A program made the position numbers and the translations under genes. From Baaleninema simplex PCC 7105 (GTDB lineage Bacteria > Cyanobacteriota > Cyanobacteriia > Cyanobacteriales > Geitlerinemataceae), in NCBI RefSeq assembly GCF_000332355.1, contig NZ_KB235962.1, positions 430,564-494,563 on the forward strand: a DNA stretch of 64,000 nt. Direction: 5' to 3'. Each line of letters starts with the position of its first letter. The stretch's first letter is position 1. The notes beneath the pieces are model-generated. The model ran no database searches, was not told where the DNA came from, and was given only the letters and a program-made list of their open reading frames with translations. Shown here piece after piece: positions 36,868 through 45,900 of the stretch.

Positions 36868-39800
36868 ATGGTACCCGAACAATCGCAAATCATGGGGTTC
36901 TTTATCGAGGAAGCCCGCGACCATCTCAATACCATCGAGCGCGGACTGCTCGACCTGCAAGGCACCCTCGACGATCCCGAATTGCTCAACGCCGTTTTCC
37001 GCGCCGCTCACTCCGTCAAAGGAGGTGCGGCCATGTTGGGACTCGACTCGATTCAAACGGTTGCCCATCGCCTCGAAGACTGCTTTAAAATTCTCAAAGA
37101 CGCCCCCGTTACTGCCGACCGACAACTCGAATCGCTGTTTTTACAGATTTTCGACAGCCTTCAAGAACTGCTCGATCGCCTGCAAAGTCCCACCGGACTC
37201 AACCCCGAGGAAGCCGAACGGGTCGTGGCCGATATCGAACCCGTCTGTCGTGACCTGATCGCTCACCTCGATCGCCTCGTCCGAGGTGAAGTGGTTCCCA
37301 CGCCGCAAGCCGCACCTCACTCCTCCCAGCTCCCCGTTACCAGTCCCCTACCCACGCAGTCGGAAGAAGATAGCGCCCTGCACCTGATTTTTCAAAGCGA
37401 CGTGATGGCGCGGCTGCGGGAAATGCTGCAACTGTTCAAACAACCCGACACCCCTCAAGTCCGCCAAAATCTCCAACAACTCTGTCGCCTGTTGGGTCGA
37501 GTCGGCGAACAGTTCGATCTCGACGCCTGGGTCGAACTCCTGAAAACTGTACGATCGGCGATCGCCTCCCCGAGCAATACGTTCGCCAGCCTGGCCTCGG
37601 TCGTCATTAAGGATATCAAACAGGCTCAAGAGTTGGTGCTGGCCGATCGCGCTGGGGAAATTTCTGCAAGCGAACGCTTGCGCGATCTCGTTCCCGAACC
37701 GGCCGCTGCGGATACCACTGAGGACGAGGTCGAAGCGAACGGGCGATCGTCCCGTCCGCCCCAACCCGAGACGATCTCGCAGCCGATTTCTCGACCGACT
37801 TCAGACCAGCCTCGCAAGCAGAAGCGAGAAGCCCCAGGCCCTCAAGTGGGGATGGCCGAACTCAACAGCCTAGCCGATCTCTTTGAAGGAGATACCGAAG
37901 ACCTCGAAGATTGGGACGACGTCGAACATTTCGATCCCTCGGGTATGGCCGGGGCGGCGAACGGCAATACTCGAGGTGAAGTCGATAACGATTTTTCCGA
38001 TTTATTCCTCGACGACGACGCCGACGACATTTCAAATAAACCGGCGAAAACTGAAGCTGAGGAACTCTTTGGCGATAGCTTTTTTGGCGAGAGTCCTGAC
38101 GGCCCCGATGTCGATGCTGACGAGGACGACACGGGACTCGACGACCTCCTCAACGCGATCGAACCCAACGATCGATCTACAGGCGATCGCGACGACGAAG
38201 ACCTCGATGCCGATTTTCAAGACCTTCTCGATATTGGAGGTGAAGAAAATAACGGCGATCGCGAAAGTCCCCCGATCGAAGAAGCGGCCGACGAGGATCT
38301 GTCGATCGACGACCTATTAGAACACGCTGACGAGACGGATGAAACTGAAACTGAAAACGACGAATTCGGCGAAGCTTTGAGTCTCGGACAAGACAGTACT
38401 GACGAACTCGAAGCTCTGTTCGGACAATCTCGTGCGACAGGGAAAGAACGGGAAGGAGAACCCTCGATCGAAGCGTTTGAATTAGATTTCGATTTTGAAG
38501 AAACACCAGAGCCTGAAGCAACGGAAACGGAAAACTTCATCCTCGATTTCGACCTTGAAGAAACCGAGGGTGAGGAAAGTTTTGAACCTGAGTCGGAAGC
38601 GTTTGAGTTAGATTTCGATTTTGAAGAAACACCAGAACCTGAAGTCACTGAAACAGAAACGGAAAGCTTCGACCTCGATTTCGACCTCGAAGAAACCGAG
38701 GGTGAGGAAAGTTTTGAACCTGAGTCGGAAGCGTTCGAGTTAGATTTCGATTTTGAAGAAACATCAGAACCTGAAGCCACTGAAACAGAAACGGAAAGCT
38801 TAGACTTCGATTTCGACCTCGAAGAAACCGAGGGTGAGGAAAGTTTTGAACCTGAGTCGGAAGCGTTCGAGTTAGATTTCGATTTTGAAGAAACATCAGA
38901 ACCTGAAGCCACTGAAACAGAAACGGAAAGCTTCATCCTCGATTTCGACCTCGAAGAAACCGAGGATGAAGAATCCGCCGAACGCGTGGAATCCGAACCG
39001 GAAGCCTTTGACTTTGACTTCGATTTTGAAGAAACACCAGAACCTGAAGCCACTGAAACCACTGAAGAAGCCTTAGATATTTTCGATTTCGACGTTGAAG
39101 AATCAGAAGAACCAGAAGAACTGGAATCCGAAACAGAAGCCTTAGACCTTCTCGATTTTGACGTTGAAGAAACGGCGGACGCCGACACCGAGCAAGACGA
39201 AGCCGAATCCTTAGATTTCGATTTTGAAGCGTTAGAATCTTCAGAATCTGAAGAAGGACGCTCGGATAATGGAGGTTTAGATTTCGACTTTGATTTAGGA
39301 GAAACCGAAGACTCCGAAGCCAGCGAAACCGAAGTGGAAGCGTTCGACTTCGACTTTGATTTAGGAGAAACCGAAGACTCCGAAGCCAGCGAAACCGAAG
39401 ACTTCGACTTACTGGCCGAACCGTCAGCAGAGATCGAAGAACTCTCCTTAGACGATCTCTTAGGTGAAGTTAATCTAACGGTCGATCGCGACGAGAACTT
39501 CGACTTAGACACCTTACTCGAAGAAACCGACGATACCCTCGAAAGTGAAATCGAAGAAGACGTCACAGAATTTCCCGAACTGGAAATTTTATTGAGCATC
39601 GCACCCGAATTTTTAGGAGAAGAGGGGTTCGACGCTCTCGAAGCCTATCTCGATCGCCCCGTCGAACCTCACGCCGCGACGTCCCCAACCACCGAATCCG
39701 CCTCCACACAAGAGGTAGAGGACGAGTTTGCCGACCTCAACAAATTGCTGTTAGACATCGAGCCGTCTTCTCCGTCTCCGACAATCCCCAAACCGACGCG

Positions 39801-41787
39801 ATCGACCCCGAAACGACAGCGATCGATCGTCGAACAGACGATGCGGGTTCCCATCAAACAATTAGACAACCTCAGTAACTTAGTTGGGGAATTGGTCGTC
39901 AATCGTAACAGTCTCGAACAGGATCAAGAACGGTTGCGACAGTTTCTCGACAACCTGTTACATCAAGTCAGCCAACTCACAGAAGTCGGTCAGCGAATGC
40001 AAGACTTGTACGAGCGTACGCTGTTGGAAATGGCGTTGTTAGCCAGTCGCCAGCACCGCAAACTCATGGCCGCCGGGACTCACGCGCGAGATACGACTCA
40101 CGAAGACGGTGAATACGACGCCCTCGAAATGGATCGCTTTACGTCGTTCCACGAACACGCTCAAGAAATTATCGAGTTGGTCGTCCGAGTGCGCGAGTCG
40201 GCGTCGGATATCGAGTTCTTGGTGGACGAAAACGACCAAGTCACGCGTCAACTGCGGCAAATTACGAACCAGCTTCGGGAGGACTTGACGCGATCGCGCA
40301 TGGTTCCCTTCTCGCAAGCCGCCGATCGCTTGCCCCGAGGCGTCCGCGACAACTCGCTCAAGTTCGGTAAAGAAGTCGAGTTACAAATTGACGGTCGCGA
40401 TACGTCCATCGATCGCATGATCCTCGAACACCTGTACGACCCGCTGACACACTTAGTCAACAACGCCATCGCTCACGGGATCGAACCCCCCGAAGAACGC
40501 CAAGCCAAGGGCAAACCGCCCACTGGAAAAATCACCGTCAGCAGCTTCCACCAAGGCAACCAAACTATTATCTCCATTGCTGACGACGGAGCGGGAATCG
40601 ACGTCGATCGCGTGAAAGCCAAAGCCATCCAAAAAGGGTTGATTACCCAAGACCAAGCTCGGTCGATGAGCGATTTAGAGGTCTACGACCTGCTGTTTTT
40701 ACCCGGTTTCAGTACCAAGGACAAAGCCGACGACCTCTCCGGTCGCGGTGTGGGTATGGATGTGGTGAAAACCAAACTCAACGAAATTCGAGGCGTCATC
40801 AACACGGACTCGAAACCCAACAAAGGCACTACCTTTACGATTCGCCTACCGCTGACTCTGAGTATCTCGAAAGCCCTCTGCTGCATCAGCGACCACGCAC
40901 CCATTGCCTTTCCGATGGACGGGGTCGGCGAAGTTCTCGATAACTTACCGGTCGATCGCATCGTGCGGGAAGCCGACGGACGAGCGTTCGTTCAGTGGCG
41001 CGATCGCAAAGTGCCTTATCAACCCCTACGAGACCTGTTTACCTACAATCGCATCTCGCGGCGATCGCAGGTGTACGGTTCTAACGCTGAAGAAGATACG
41101 ATTTCGGTAGTCGTTCTGCACTCTGCGGGCAGCTATCTGGCTATCTCCGTCGATCGAATTGTCGGCGAACAGGAAATCGTGATCAAACAACTCGAAGGGC
41201 CAGTTCCCAAGCCGACTGGTATTACTGGAGCGACGGTCATGGGGGACGGACGGATCGTTCCCATCGCCGACGTTCTCGAACTCATCGACCTGTCTATGGG
41301 TCGCGTCCGTCACGATTCTGGGACTCTGCTGTGGGACAACCGCCCCCCCATCGAGGCGATCGAATCCCCTATCGACAAGAGCGAGCCGATGGTGCTTATC
41401 GTGGACGACTCGATTACGGTGCGCGAGTTGCTGTCGATGACGTTCAAAAAATCGGGTTATCGTGTCGAACAGGCTCGCGACGGCCAGGAAGCCTGGGAAA
41501 AACTGCGCTCGGGTTTGCCGTGCGAGTTAGTCTTCTGCGATATGGAAATGCCCCGTATGAACGGCATGGAGTTGTTAGAGAAAATGTACGCCGACGAACA
41601 CTTGCACGATTTACCCATTGCCATGCTGACGTCGCGGACTGCGGAGAAAATGAAACGTCGTGCGGGCGAATTAGGCGCGCGGGGCTATTTCACGAAACCC
41701 TATCTCGAGGAAGTTCTACTCGATGCTGCCCAACGAATGCTCGACGGTGAGGTGCTGATGTCCACCGAAGCCACGCAAGAGGCGTGA
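36868..41787 (+). CDS. hmpE: Hybrid CheA kinase HmpE/PilL-like
   Basis: 1639 aa from ATG at 36868 (MVPEQSQIMGF); the frame is open further upstream into the spacer. Domains: HPt with phosphorylatable His near 48 (AAHSVKGGAAMLGL), a helical region to about 330, a 640-residue acidic Phe-rich segment (330-970) containing near-identical 44-residue repeats (530-700), dimerisation helices (IKQLDNLSNLVGELVVNRNSL, from about 994), ATPase domain with N box HLVNNAIAHGIEPP near 1194 and G boxes, CheW domain (about 1330-1475) and a receiver (1507-1630) with Asp in CDMEMPRMNG. It phosphorylates HmpB and possibly HmpA. Last gene of the locus. Confidence 0.93.
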   Translation: MVPEQSQIMGFFIEEARDHLNTIERGLLDLQGTLDDPELLNAVFRAAHSVKGGAAMLGLDSIQTVAHRLEDCFKILKDAPVTADRQLESLFLQIFDSLQELLDRLQSPTGLNPEEAERVVADIEPVCRDLIAHLDRLVRGEVVPTPQAAPHSSQLPVTSPLPTQSEEDSALHLIFQSDVMARLREMLQLFKQPDTPQVRQNLQQLCRLLGRVGEQFDLDAWVELLKTVRSAIASPSNTFASLASVVIKDIKQAQELVLADRAGEISASERLRDLVPEPAAADTTEDEVEANGRSSRPPQPETISQPISRPTSDQPRKQKREAPGPQVGMAELNSLADLFEGDTEDLEDWDDVEHFDPSGMAGAANGNTRGEVDNDFSDLFLDDDADDISNKPAKTEAEELFGDSFFGESPDGPDVDADEDDTGLDDLLNAIEPNDRSTGDRDDEDLDADFQDLLDIGGEENNGDRESPPIEEAADEDLSIDDLLEHADETDETETENDEFGEALSLGQDSTDELEALFGQSRATGKEREGEPSIEAFELDFDFEETPEPEATETENFILDFDLEETEGEESFEPESEAFELDFDFEETPEPEVTETETESFDLDFDLEETEGEESFEPESEAFELDFDFEETSEPEATETETESLDFDFDLEETEGEESFEPESEAFELDFDFEETSEPEATETETESFILDFDLEETEDEESAERVESEPEAFDFDFDFEETPEPEATETTEEALDIFDFDVEESEEPEELESETEALDLLDFDVEETADADTEQDEAESLDFDFEALESSESEEGRSDNGGLDFDFDLGETEDSEASETEVEAFDFDFDLGETEDSEASETEDFDLLAEPSAEIEELSLDDLLGEVNLTVDRDENFDLDTLLEETDDTLESEIEEDVTEFPELEILLSIAPEFLGEEGFDALEAYLDRPVEPHAATSPTTESASTQEVEDEFADLNKLLLDIEPSSPSPTIPKPTRSTPKRQRSIVEQTMRVPIKQLDNLSNLVGELVVNRNSLEQDQERLRQFLDNLLHQVSQLTEVGQRMQDLYERTLLEMALLASRQHRKLMAAGTHARDTTHEDGEYDALEMDRFTSFHEHAQEIIELVVRVRESASDIEFLVDENDQVTRQLRQITNQLREDLTRSRMVPFSQAADRLPRGVRDNSLKFGKEVELQIDGRDTSIDRMILEHLYDPLTHLVNNAIAHGIEPPEERQAKGKPPTGKITVSSFHQGNQTIISIADDGAGIDVDRVKAKAIQKGLITQDQARSMSDLEVYDLLFLPGFSTKDKADDLSGRGVGMDVVKTKLNEIRGVINTDSKPNKGTTFTIRLPLTLSISKALCCISDHAPIAFPMDGVGEVLDNLPVDRIVREADGRAFVQWRDRKVPYQPLRDLFTYNRISRRSQVYGSNAEEDTISVVVLHSAGSYLAISVDRIVGEQEIVIKQLEGPVPKPTGITGATVMGDGRIVPIADVLELIDLSMGRVRHDSGTLLWDNRPPIEAIESPIDKSEPMVLIVDDSITVRELLSMTFKKSGYRVEQARDGQEAWEKLRSGLPCELVFCDMEMPRMNGMELLEKMYADEHLHDLPIAMLTSRTAEKMKRRAGELGARGYFTKPYLEEVLLDAAQRMLDGEVLMSTEATQEA
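38458..38967 (+). repeat. 132-bp in-frame tandem repeats in hmpE
   Basis: Units begin at 38572, 38704 and 38836 (spacing exactly 132 bp, 44 codons), with a shorter first unit from about 38458. Copies are nearly identical at DNA level. Each encodes an acidic pattern with two DFDF/DFDL cores. More diverged repeats continue to about 39420, including two copies of a roughly 66-bp unit. Confidence 0.9.
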
Positions 41788-41801
41788 TGAGGGGATGAAG
41801 A

Positions 41802-41835
41802 CAGTCACCAGTCACCAGTCGCCAGTCACCAGTGA
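41802..41835. repeat. CAGTCAC heptamer array
   Basis: Four tandem 7-bp units (41802-41829, third with one change: CAGTCGC), followed by CAGTGAAGACAG. Lies between the convergent hmpE and cupin genes. Confidence 0.75.
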
Positions 41836-41905
41836 AGACAGCGAACAGATAACAGTGCCTTCCTTGTCCCCTTGTCTCCCCTGCTCCCTTGCCTTTCTGC
41901 TAAGC

Positions 41906-42355
41906 CTACGCCGAAACTGGGGCGATCGCCTTCTCGAACCGCTCTAGACTCTGTTGGGCAGCTTGTAAGTTATACGGAAAGGGTAGGTTGAGGGGACGGT
42001 AATCTTTATCGCAGGGGTCGCCGTGGCGGAGAACGGCGTTGACGAGGACGCACGGATCTTGACTGAGGTTGATGGCACCGTGGGGAATGCCGGGAGGAAT
42101 TTTAACCACTGTTGGCTTGTATTGGCTCAGCGGTATATAGTCGTAGCGACGGTTCTGTAAAGTGACTAAAACCATGCTGCCTCGCACGACGAGCAACTGG
42201 TCGGTTTGGAAGTGGTGGACGAACAGATCGTCTACCGTGTGAGGCGCTACCTCTACAAGCATCGTTTCGTGGCTCGATTGGGGTGTATAGAATGCTGCCA
42301 TTCCCCCTTTGAACGAGTCTAAGGCACGGATCTCGATTTGACGGACGAGACTCAT
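41906..42355 (-). CDS. Cupin-fold protein (dTDP-sugar epimerase-like)
   Basis: 149 aa single beta-barrel of the RmlC/cupin kind: LFVHHFQTDQLLVVRGSMVLV (46-66) and VVKIPPGIPHGAIN (83-96), with candidate metal or active-site His47, His48 and His92. It resembles FdtA/RmlC-like proteins, but catalytic residues for 3,5-epimerisation are not all evident, so a sugar-binding or isomerase role is inference. A single gene convergent with hmpE. ATG at 42355 starts the frame in the expected place. Confidence 0.72.
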   Translation of the reverse strand: MSLVRQIEIRALDSFKGGMAAFYTPQSSHETMLVEVAPHTVDDLFVHHFQTDQLLVVRGSMVLVTLQNRRYDYIPLSQYKPTVVKIPPGIPHGAINLSQDPCVLVNAVLRHGDPCDKDYRPLNLPFPYNLQAAQQSLERFEKAIAPVSA

Positions 42356-42475
42356 GGTTCGCTGGCTCCTGCTACGAAAGAACTCCGTTCCGCTGTCGCG
42401 AACGCATCTCCTTTAACGTAACGTATTTTTCTATTAATTTATGTGACAGAAACCACTTTTTTGAAAAAAATATGA

Positions 42476-42514
42476 TAAAAAGCCCCGGACGGGATGGGGA
42501 AGGAGCGTCCGGAG
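42476..42514 (-). terminator. ycf51 terminator
   Basis: CTCCGGACG pairs with CGTCCGGGG (9 bp, about 14-nt loop) on the minus strand, followed by CTTTTTATC. It lies directly after the ycf51 stop. Confidence 0.75.
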
Positions 42515-42521
42515 TCTCAGC

Positions 42522-43049
42522 TTAGGAACGTTCTAGTCGTGCGAGGCGATCGCGATCGATTTCGATCTCGAATTGGGATTCGTCGGCGTTAGAGAGCGAT
42601 CGCGTCACCTGACCCAGATACAAGGGTTCGGACACGCCAGGTTCTGGATGTAACACCGTGCGGGCGCGAATTAACAGATCTCGCCCCAAACGACCGGGAG
42701 AAAACTTATTAATCGCCGTTTGTCGCAACGTCGCTTCCAATTGCGATTCGGTCACGTTCTGGGGAACGGTAATGACGACCTGTCCGCCGCCGTCATCGTA
42801 CACTACCGAATAATTCACCGCTCCCGGCACTACCGTCGTCGTAATCGGAAAGATACTCAGAGCGAACAACCCGCTCGTCAGCACTACCATAAAGCCCGTC
42901 ACCCCCACGAGACGGAAGCGAAGTCCCCACTTAAAGAGGAACGCCACCAAGGCCAGCAGGGCGAAAAATCCCGTAAATCCGAGAGACCAGACCGTGGCTT
43001 TTAGAAAGTCATCTGGCGTCAAAACAGCAAAAATAGGGTCGAAATACAT
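42522..43049 (-). CDS. ycf51: Ycf51 family membrane protein (DUF2518)
   Basis: 175 aa from ATG at 43049. Earlier in-frame codons are inside a dispersed repeat. Two membrane helices (about 17-37 and 44-67) contain the family block WGLRFRLVGVTGFMVVLTSGLFALS, then a soluble domain with VPGAVNYSVVYDDGGGQVVITVP and QLEATLRQTA. Conserved in cyanobacteria and some algal plastids; function unknown. Divergent from the RHH/zinc-ribbon, ycf46 and ycf35 run. The upstream gap holds a CTCTGTGGTG repeat. Confidence 0.85.
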   Translation of the reverse strand: MYFDPIFAVLTPDDFLKATVWSLGFTGFFALLALVAFLFKWGLRFRLVGVTGFMVVLTSGLFALSIFPITTTVVPGAVNYSVVYDDGGGQVVITVPQNVTESQLEATLRQTAINKFSPGRLGRDLLIRARTVLHPEPGVSEPLYLGQVTRSLSNADESQFEIEIDRDRLARLERS

Positions 43050-43373
43050 CTGGCAACAGCAGAAGGCGTTATCGAGTACGTCTTCCAAGATATCCGTTTG
43101 CGGGGCGTCCGAGCCAGAATCCCAGCAGTTTCTCAACTTCCCCCTCTCAACCCCTCTGTGTCCTCTGTGTCTCTGTGGTGAAGAGATCGAGCGGAAATTA
43201 CGCTGAAACCCCTGCATTGAGTGCGATCGCACCCCTCGGACAAAGCGATCGACCGCCATCTCAATGTAACAGAATATTACAAAATAGACGTCAAACCAGC
43301 AAACCGTCTTGACAGTCCCGAAAGTACCCCTTAAAGTCAGAAACATACCTGGGTAAACCCACCCGAACTTCAG
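43050..43373. other. Divergent gap between ycf51 and the RHH gene
   Basis: 324 bp. Holds the reverse copy of the CACCACAGAGACACAGAGG repeat (43154-43180). The right part (43290-43370) is likely the promoter of the RHH gene: TTGACAGTCCCGAAAGTACC is present at about 43309 with a perfect TTGACA. No gene seen. Confidence 0.5.
43154..43180. repeat. CACCACAGAGACACAGAGG repeat, reverse copy
   Basis: Reverse copy of the 9181 element, in the ycf51 upstream region. Confidence 0.8.
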
Positions 43374-43715
43374 ATGGAAGACAAACAGAAAGTAACGCTA
43401 TATCTAACGCCAGAACTCCACCGTAAGCTCAAAATTCGAGCGGCGGTCGATGGAGAACCCATGTCGGCGTTAGCGCAGAAAGCCTTAAAGTTTTTTCTAG
43501 CGCATCCAGAGGTTGTTGAAGAACTCGACGCCGTTTCTGGAAACACGCACCGGGTTTATAGTTGTCCGGCGTGCGAGACGAAAAGCGTATTACGAGAAGG
43601 CGATTTAGTAGCCGTAGGCGATCGCCAAGACGTTCTCGAAGACGACGACATTTCCGTCGAAAAAGTCAACGCGAGTCTCAACGAACAATCCGAAGAAGAC
43701 TTAGTGACTTGCTAA
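43374..43715 (+). CDS. Ribbon-helix-helix protein with short zinc-ribbon-like tail
   Basis: 113 aa. Residues 1-50 look like a MetJ/Arc/CopG fold: a strand QKVTLYLTPELHRKLKIRAAV followed by helices SALAQKALKFFLAHPEVVEEL. This fold binds DNA as a dimer. Then YSCPACETKSV gives a CxxC knuckle, with a last Cys at the very end, and an acidic tail. It could be a repressor of the downstream ycf46-ycf35 unit or of ycf51; this is inference. It starts 52 bp before ycf46 and shares its strand. Confidence 0.72.
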   Translation: MEDKQKVTLYLTPELHRKLKIRAAVDGEPMSALAQKALKFFLAHPEVVEELDAVSGNTHRVYSCPACETKSVLREGDLVAVGDRQDVLEDDDISVEKVNASLNEQSEEDLVTC

Positions 43716-43767
43716 GTTTAAGTATTAAAAAAAGTCTCCGCTCGAATTGCTCCGTTTTAGTCGGTCG

Positions 43768-45285
43768 ATGGTCATGAAAGAAGAGCTAAGCATCCTCATA
43801 CAAGCTCAATATCCCTTAATCTACCTCGTCACCTTTGAAGAGGAACGTGCCGAGCAAGCCATCGCCGCGATCGCTGGTGCCGTCAAACCTCAACGCCGGG
43901 TCTTCACCTGGACTTCGACCAAAGGGACGATCGATTACAGCCAGACTGGCGGGGCAAACCCTCACAACACCTTATCTCCCGAAGCGGCGATCGACTGGGC
44001 GATTCGGCATAAGGAACCGGGCGTCTACATCTTCAAAGACCTGCACCCGTTCCTAGAAAACCCCAACGTCACTCGCGCCCTTCGCGATGCGATCGCCTAC
44101 TTCAAAGGCACAGACAAAACCATCGTGTTGATGTCTCCGGTGCAGCAAATCCCCATCGAGCTAGAAAAAGAAGTAGTGGTGATGGATTTCCCGCTGCCGG
44201 ACATGAAAGAACTCAACCGAGTCTTGTCCCGACAGCTTGCCGAAGGTCGCAACAAACGAATCAGTACCGAAGCTCGCGAAAAGCTACTCAAAGCCGCTTT
44301 GGGCTTGACGAAAGACGAAGCCGAAAAAGTTTACCGAAAAGCCCAGGTCACGGCGAACCGTCTGACGGAAGCCGAAATGGAAATCGTCCTGTCCGAGAAA
44401 CGGCAACTGATTCGTCGCAACGGCATCCTCGAATATATCGAGGAAGACGAAACCATCGATTCCGTCGGTGGCTTGGAAGAGCTGAAGCGGTGGCTGTGCC
44501 AACGCTCGGGGGCGTTTACCGAAAAAGCCCGAGAGTACGGCTTGCCGCAACCGAAAGGGATGTTAATCCTCGGCGTTCCCGGCTGCGGAAAATCCCTCAT
44601 CGCCAAAACCACGTCCCGTTTGTGGGGGCTGCCCCTGCTGCGCCTGGATATCGGACGGGTTTACGACGGGTCGATGGTGGGGCGTTCCGAAGCCAACCTT
44701 CGCAACGCCTTGAAAACCGCCGAGTCCATTTCCCCGGTAATTCTCTTCATCGACGAGTTGGATAAAGCCTTCGCTGGGGGTGCGGGGTCTTCCGACTCCG
44801 ACGGCGGGACATCGAGCCGCATTTTCGGGTCGTTCTTGACCTGGATGCAGGAAAAAACCTCTCCGGTGTTCGTGATGGCGACGGCGAACCGCGTCGAACG
44901 CCTCCCCGGTGAGTTCTTGCGGAAAGGACGCTTCGACGAAATCTTCTTCGTCGACTTGCCCACCACCGAAGAGCGCCAAGATATTTACCGCATCCACTTG
45001 TCCAAGCGTCGCCGCGATATCAGTCGCTTCGACCTGGAACAACTGGCCAAAGTTTCCGACGGCTTCTCGGGCGCGGAAATCGAGCAGGCGGTCATTGCTG
45101 CGATGTACGAAGCGTTCGCACAAGACCGCGAGTTCACTCAACTCGATATTATCGCTGCCGTCAAATCCACGCTGCCTCTGTCCAAGACGATGACCGAACA
45201 GGTCACGGCGCTACGAGATTGGGCAAGACAGCGGGCGCGTCCGGCTGCTTCTTCCATGGCTGACTACCAGCGCATGGAGTCGTAA
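43768..45285 (+). CDS. ycf46: Ycf46-type AAA ATPase
   Basis: 505 aa (ATG 43768; a second ATG lies at 43774). Residues 1-240 are the family-specific N-domain (LIQAQYPLIYLVTFEEERAEQAI). The AAA core contains Walker A GVPGCGKSLIAK (269-280), Walker B ILFIDELDKA near 325, and an Arg finger region GRFDEIFFVDLP. It belongs to the plastid ycf46 family, AAA proteins found in cyanobacteria and red-algal plastids; in a cyanobacterium a homologue has been linked to CO2 use. Downstream 142 bp is ycf35. Confidence 0.92.
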   Translation: MVMKEELSILIQAQYPLIYLVTFEEERAEQAIAAIAGAVKPQRRVFTWTSTKGTIDYSQTGGANPHNTLSPEAAIDWAIRHKEPGVYIFKDLHPFLENPNVTRALRDAIAYFKGTDKTIVLMSPVQQIPIELEKEVVVMDFPLPDMKELNRVLSRQLAEGRNKRISTEAREKLLKAALGLTKDEAEKVYRKAQVTANRLTEAEMEIVLSEKRQLIRRNGILEYIEEDETIDSVGGLEELKRWLCQRSGAFTEKAREYGLPQPKGMLILGVPGCGKSLIAKTTSRLWGLPLLRLDIGRVYDGSMVGRSEANLRNALKTAESISPVILFIDELDKAFAGGAGSSDSDGGTSSRIFGSFLTWMQEKTSPVFVMATANRVERLPGEFLRKGRFDEIFFVDLPTTEERQDIYRIHLSKRRRDISRFDLEQLAKVSDGFSGAEIEQAVIAAMYEAFAQDREFTQLDIIAAVKSTLPLSKTMTEQVTALRDWARQRARPAASSMADYQRMES

Positions 45286-45427
45286 CAAGCTTTCTCCCGG
45301 CTGCCACCGGGGGGAAAGGTTAGCCCCAACCAGGCTAACGATTCAGTCCAACACCGGTTTTCGGTGTGGAATCTAACCAACCAACCACGTTATCTGTTCT
45401 CAACCAAGTTCCACTAGGAGGAAACTC
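45286..45427 (+). promoter_or_regulatory. ycf46-ycf35 spacer with two hairpins
   Basis: Contains GTTAGCC/GGCTAAC (around 45319-45339) and ACACCG/CGGTGT (around 45351-45367) stems, then a strong AGGAGG immediately before the ycf35 start. Could set the ratio of ycf35 to ycf46 message. Confidence 0.4.
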
Positions 45428-45781
45428 ATGTCTCACTTTAGCACCTTGCGGACCAAAATCACCGACGCTGAAGTTCTGCAATCTTCTCTGCGCGACCTGG
45501 GCATCTCGGTGAAAACCGAAGCTGACGTTCGCGGTTATAACGGTCAGCGCGTTCGTGCCGACATCGTGGCGGTTCTCGAAGGCGACTACGACCTCGGTTG
45601 GTCTCGCAACAGCGACGGGTCTTTCGACCTCATCGCCGACCTCTGGGGTGTTGCTAAAAAACACAATCAAACCGAACTCATCAACTCCATCAATCAAAAA
45701 TACGCGGTTAACAAAACCTTGGCTGAAGTCCGTCGTCCCGGACTGCAAAATGCCAACGTTAAACTGATGGTTCAAAAATAA
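45428..45781 (+). CDS. ycf35: Ycf35 family protein (DUF1257)
   Basis: 117 aa. It matches the plastid/cyanobacterial DUF1257 proteins along its whole length: MSHFSTLRTKITDAEVL, VRGYNGQRVRADIVA, YDLGWSRNSDGSFDLIADLWG, INQKYAVNKTL. Function unknown. It has a consensus ribosome site and a classic terminator, so it is likely well expressed. Co-oriented with ycf46. Confidence 0.92.
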   Translation: MSHFSTLRTKITDAEVLQSSLRDLGISVKTEADVRGYNGQRVRADIVAVLEGDYDLGWSRNSDGSFDLIADLWGVAKKHNQTELINSINQKYAVNKTLAEVRRPGLQNANVKLMVQK

Positions 45782-45805
45782 AACCTCTGCGCGTTCCCAA
45801 GCTTG

Positions 45806-45841
45806 CGGGTTGACTTCTCGAACGGGTCAACCCGTTTTTTC
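45806..45841 (+). terminator. ycf35 rho-independent terminator
   Basis: Perfect 9-bp stem CGGGTTGAC / GTCAACCCG followed by a run of T, 24 bp past the stop. Confidence 0.9.
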
Positions 45842-45900
45842 TGTGTTTTGAGACGGGCGGGTTTCTATGGCGGTATGGCTTTCATACGGAATCCATTTCT

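Noticed and set aside
38217-39599. A 460-codon minus-strand Ser/Lys-rich repeat frame opposite hmpE
   Set aside because: Same reason: antisense of Glu/Asp/Phe repeats. The plus strand has conserved kinase domains on both sides in frame.
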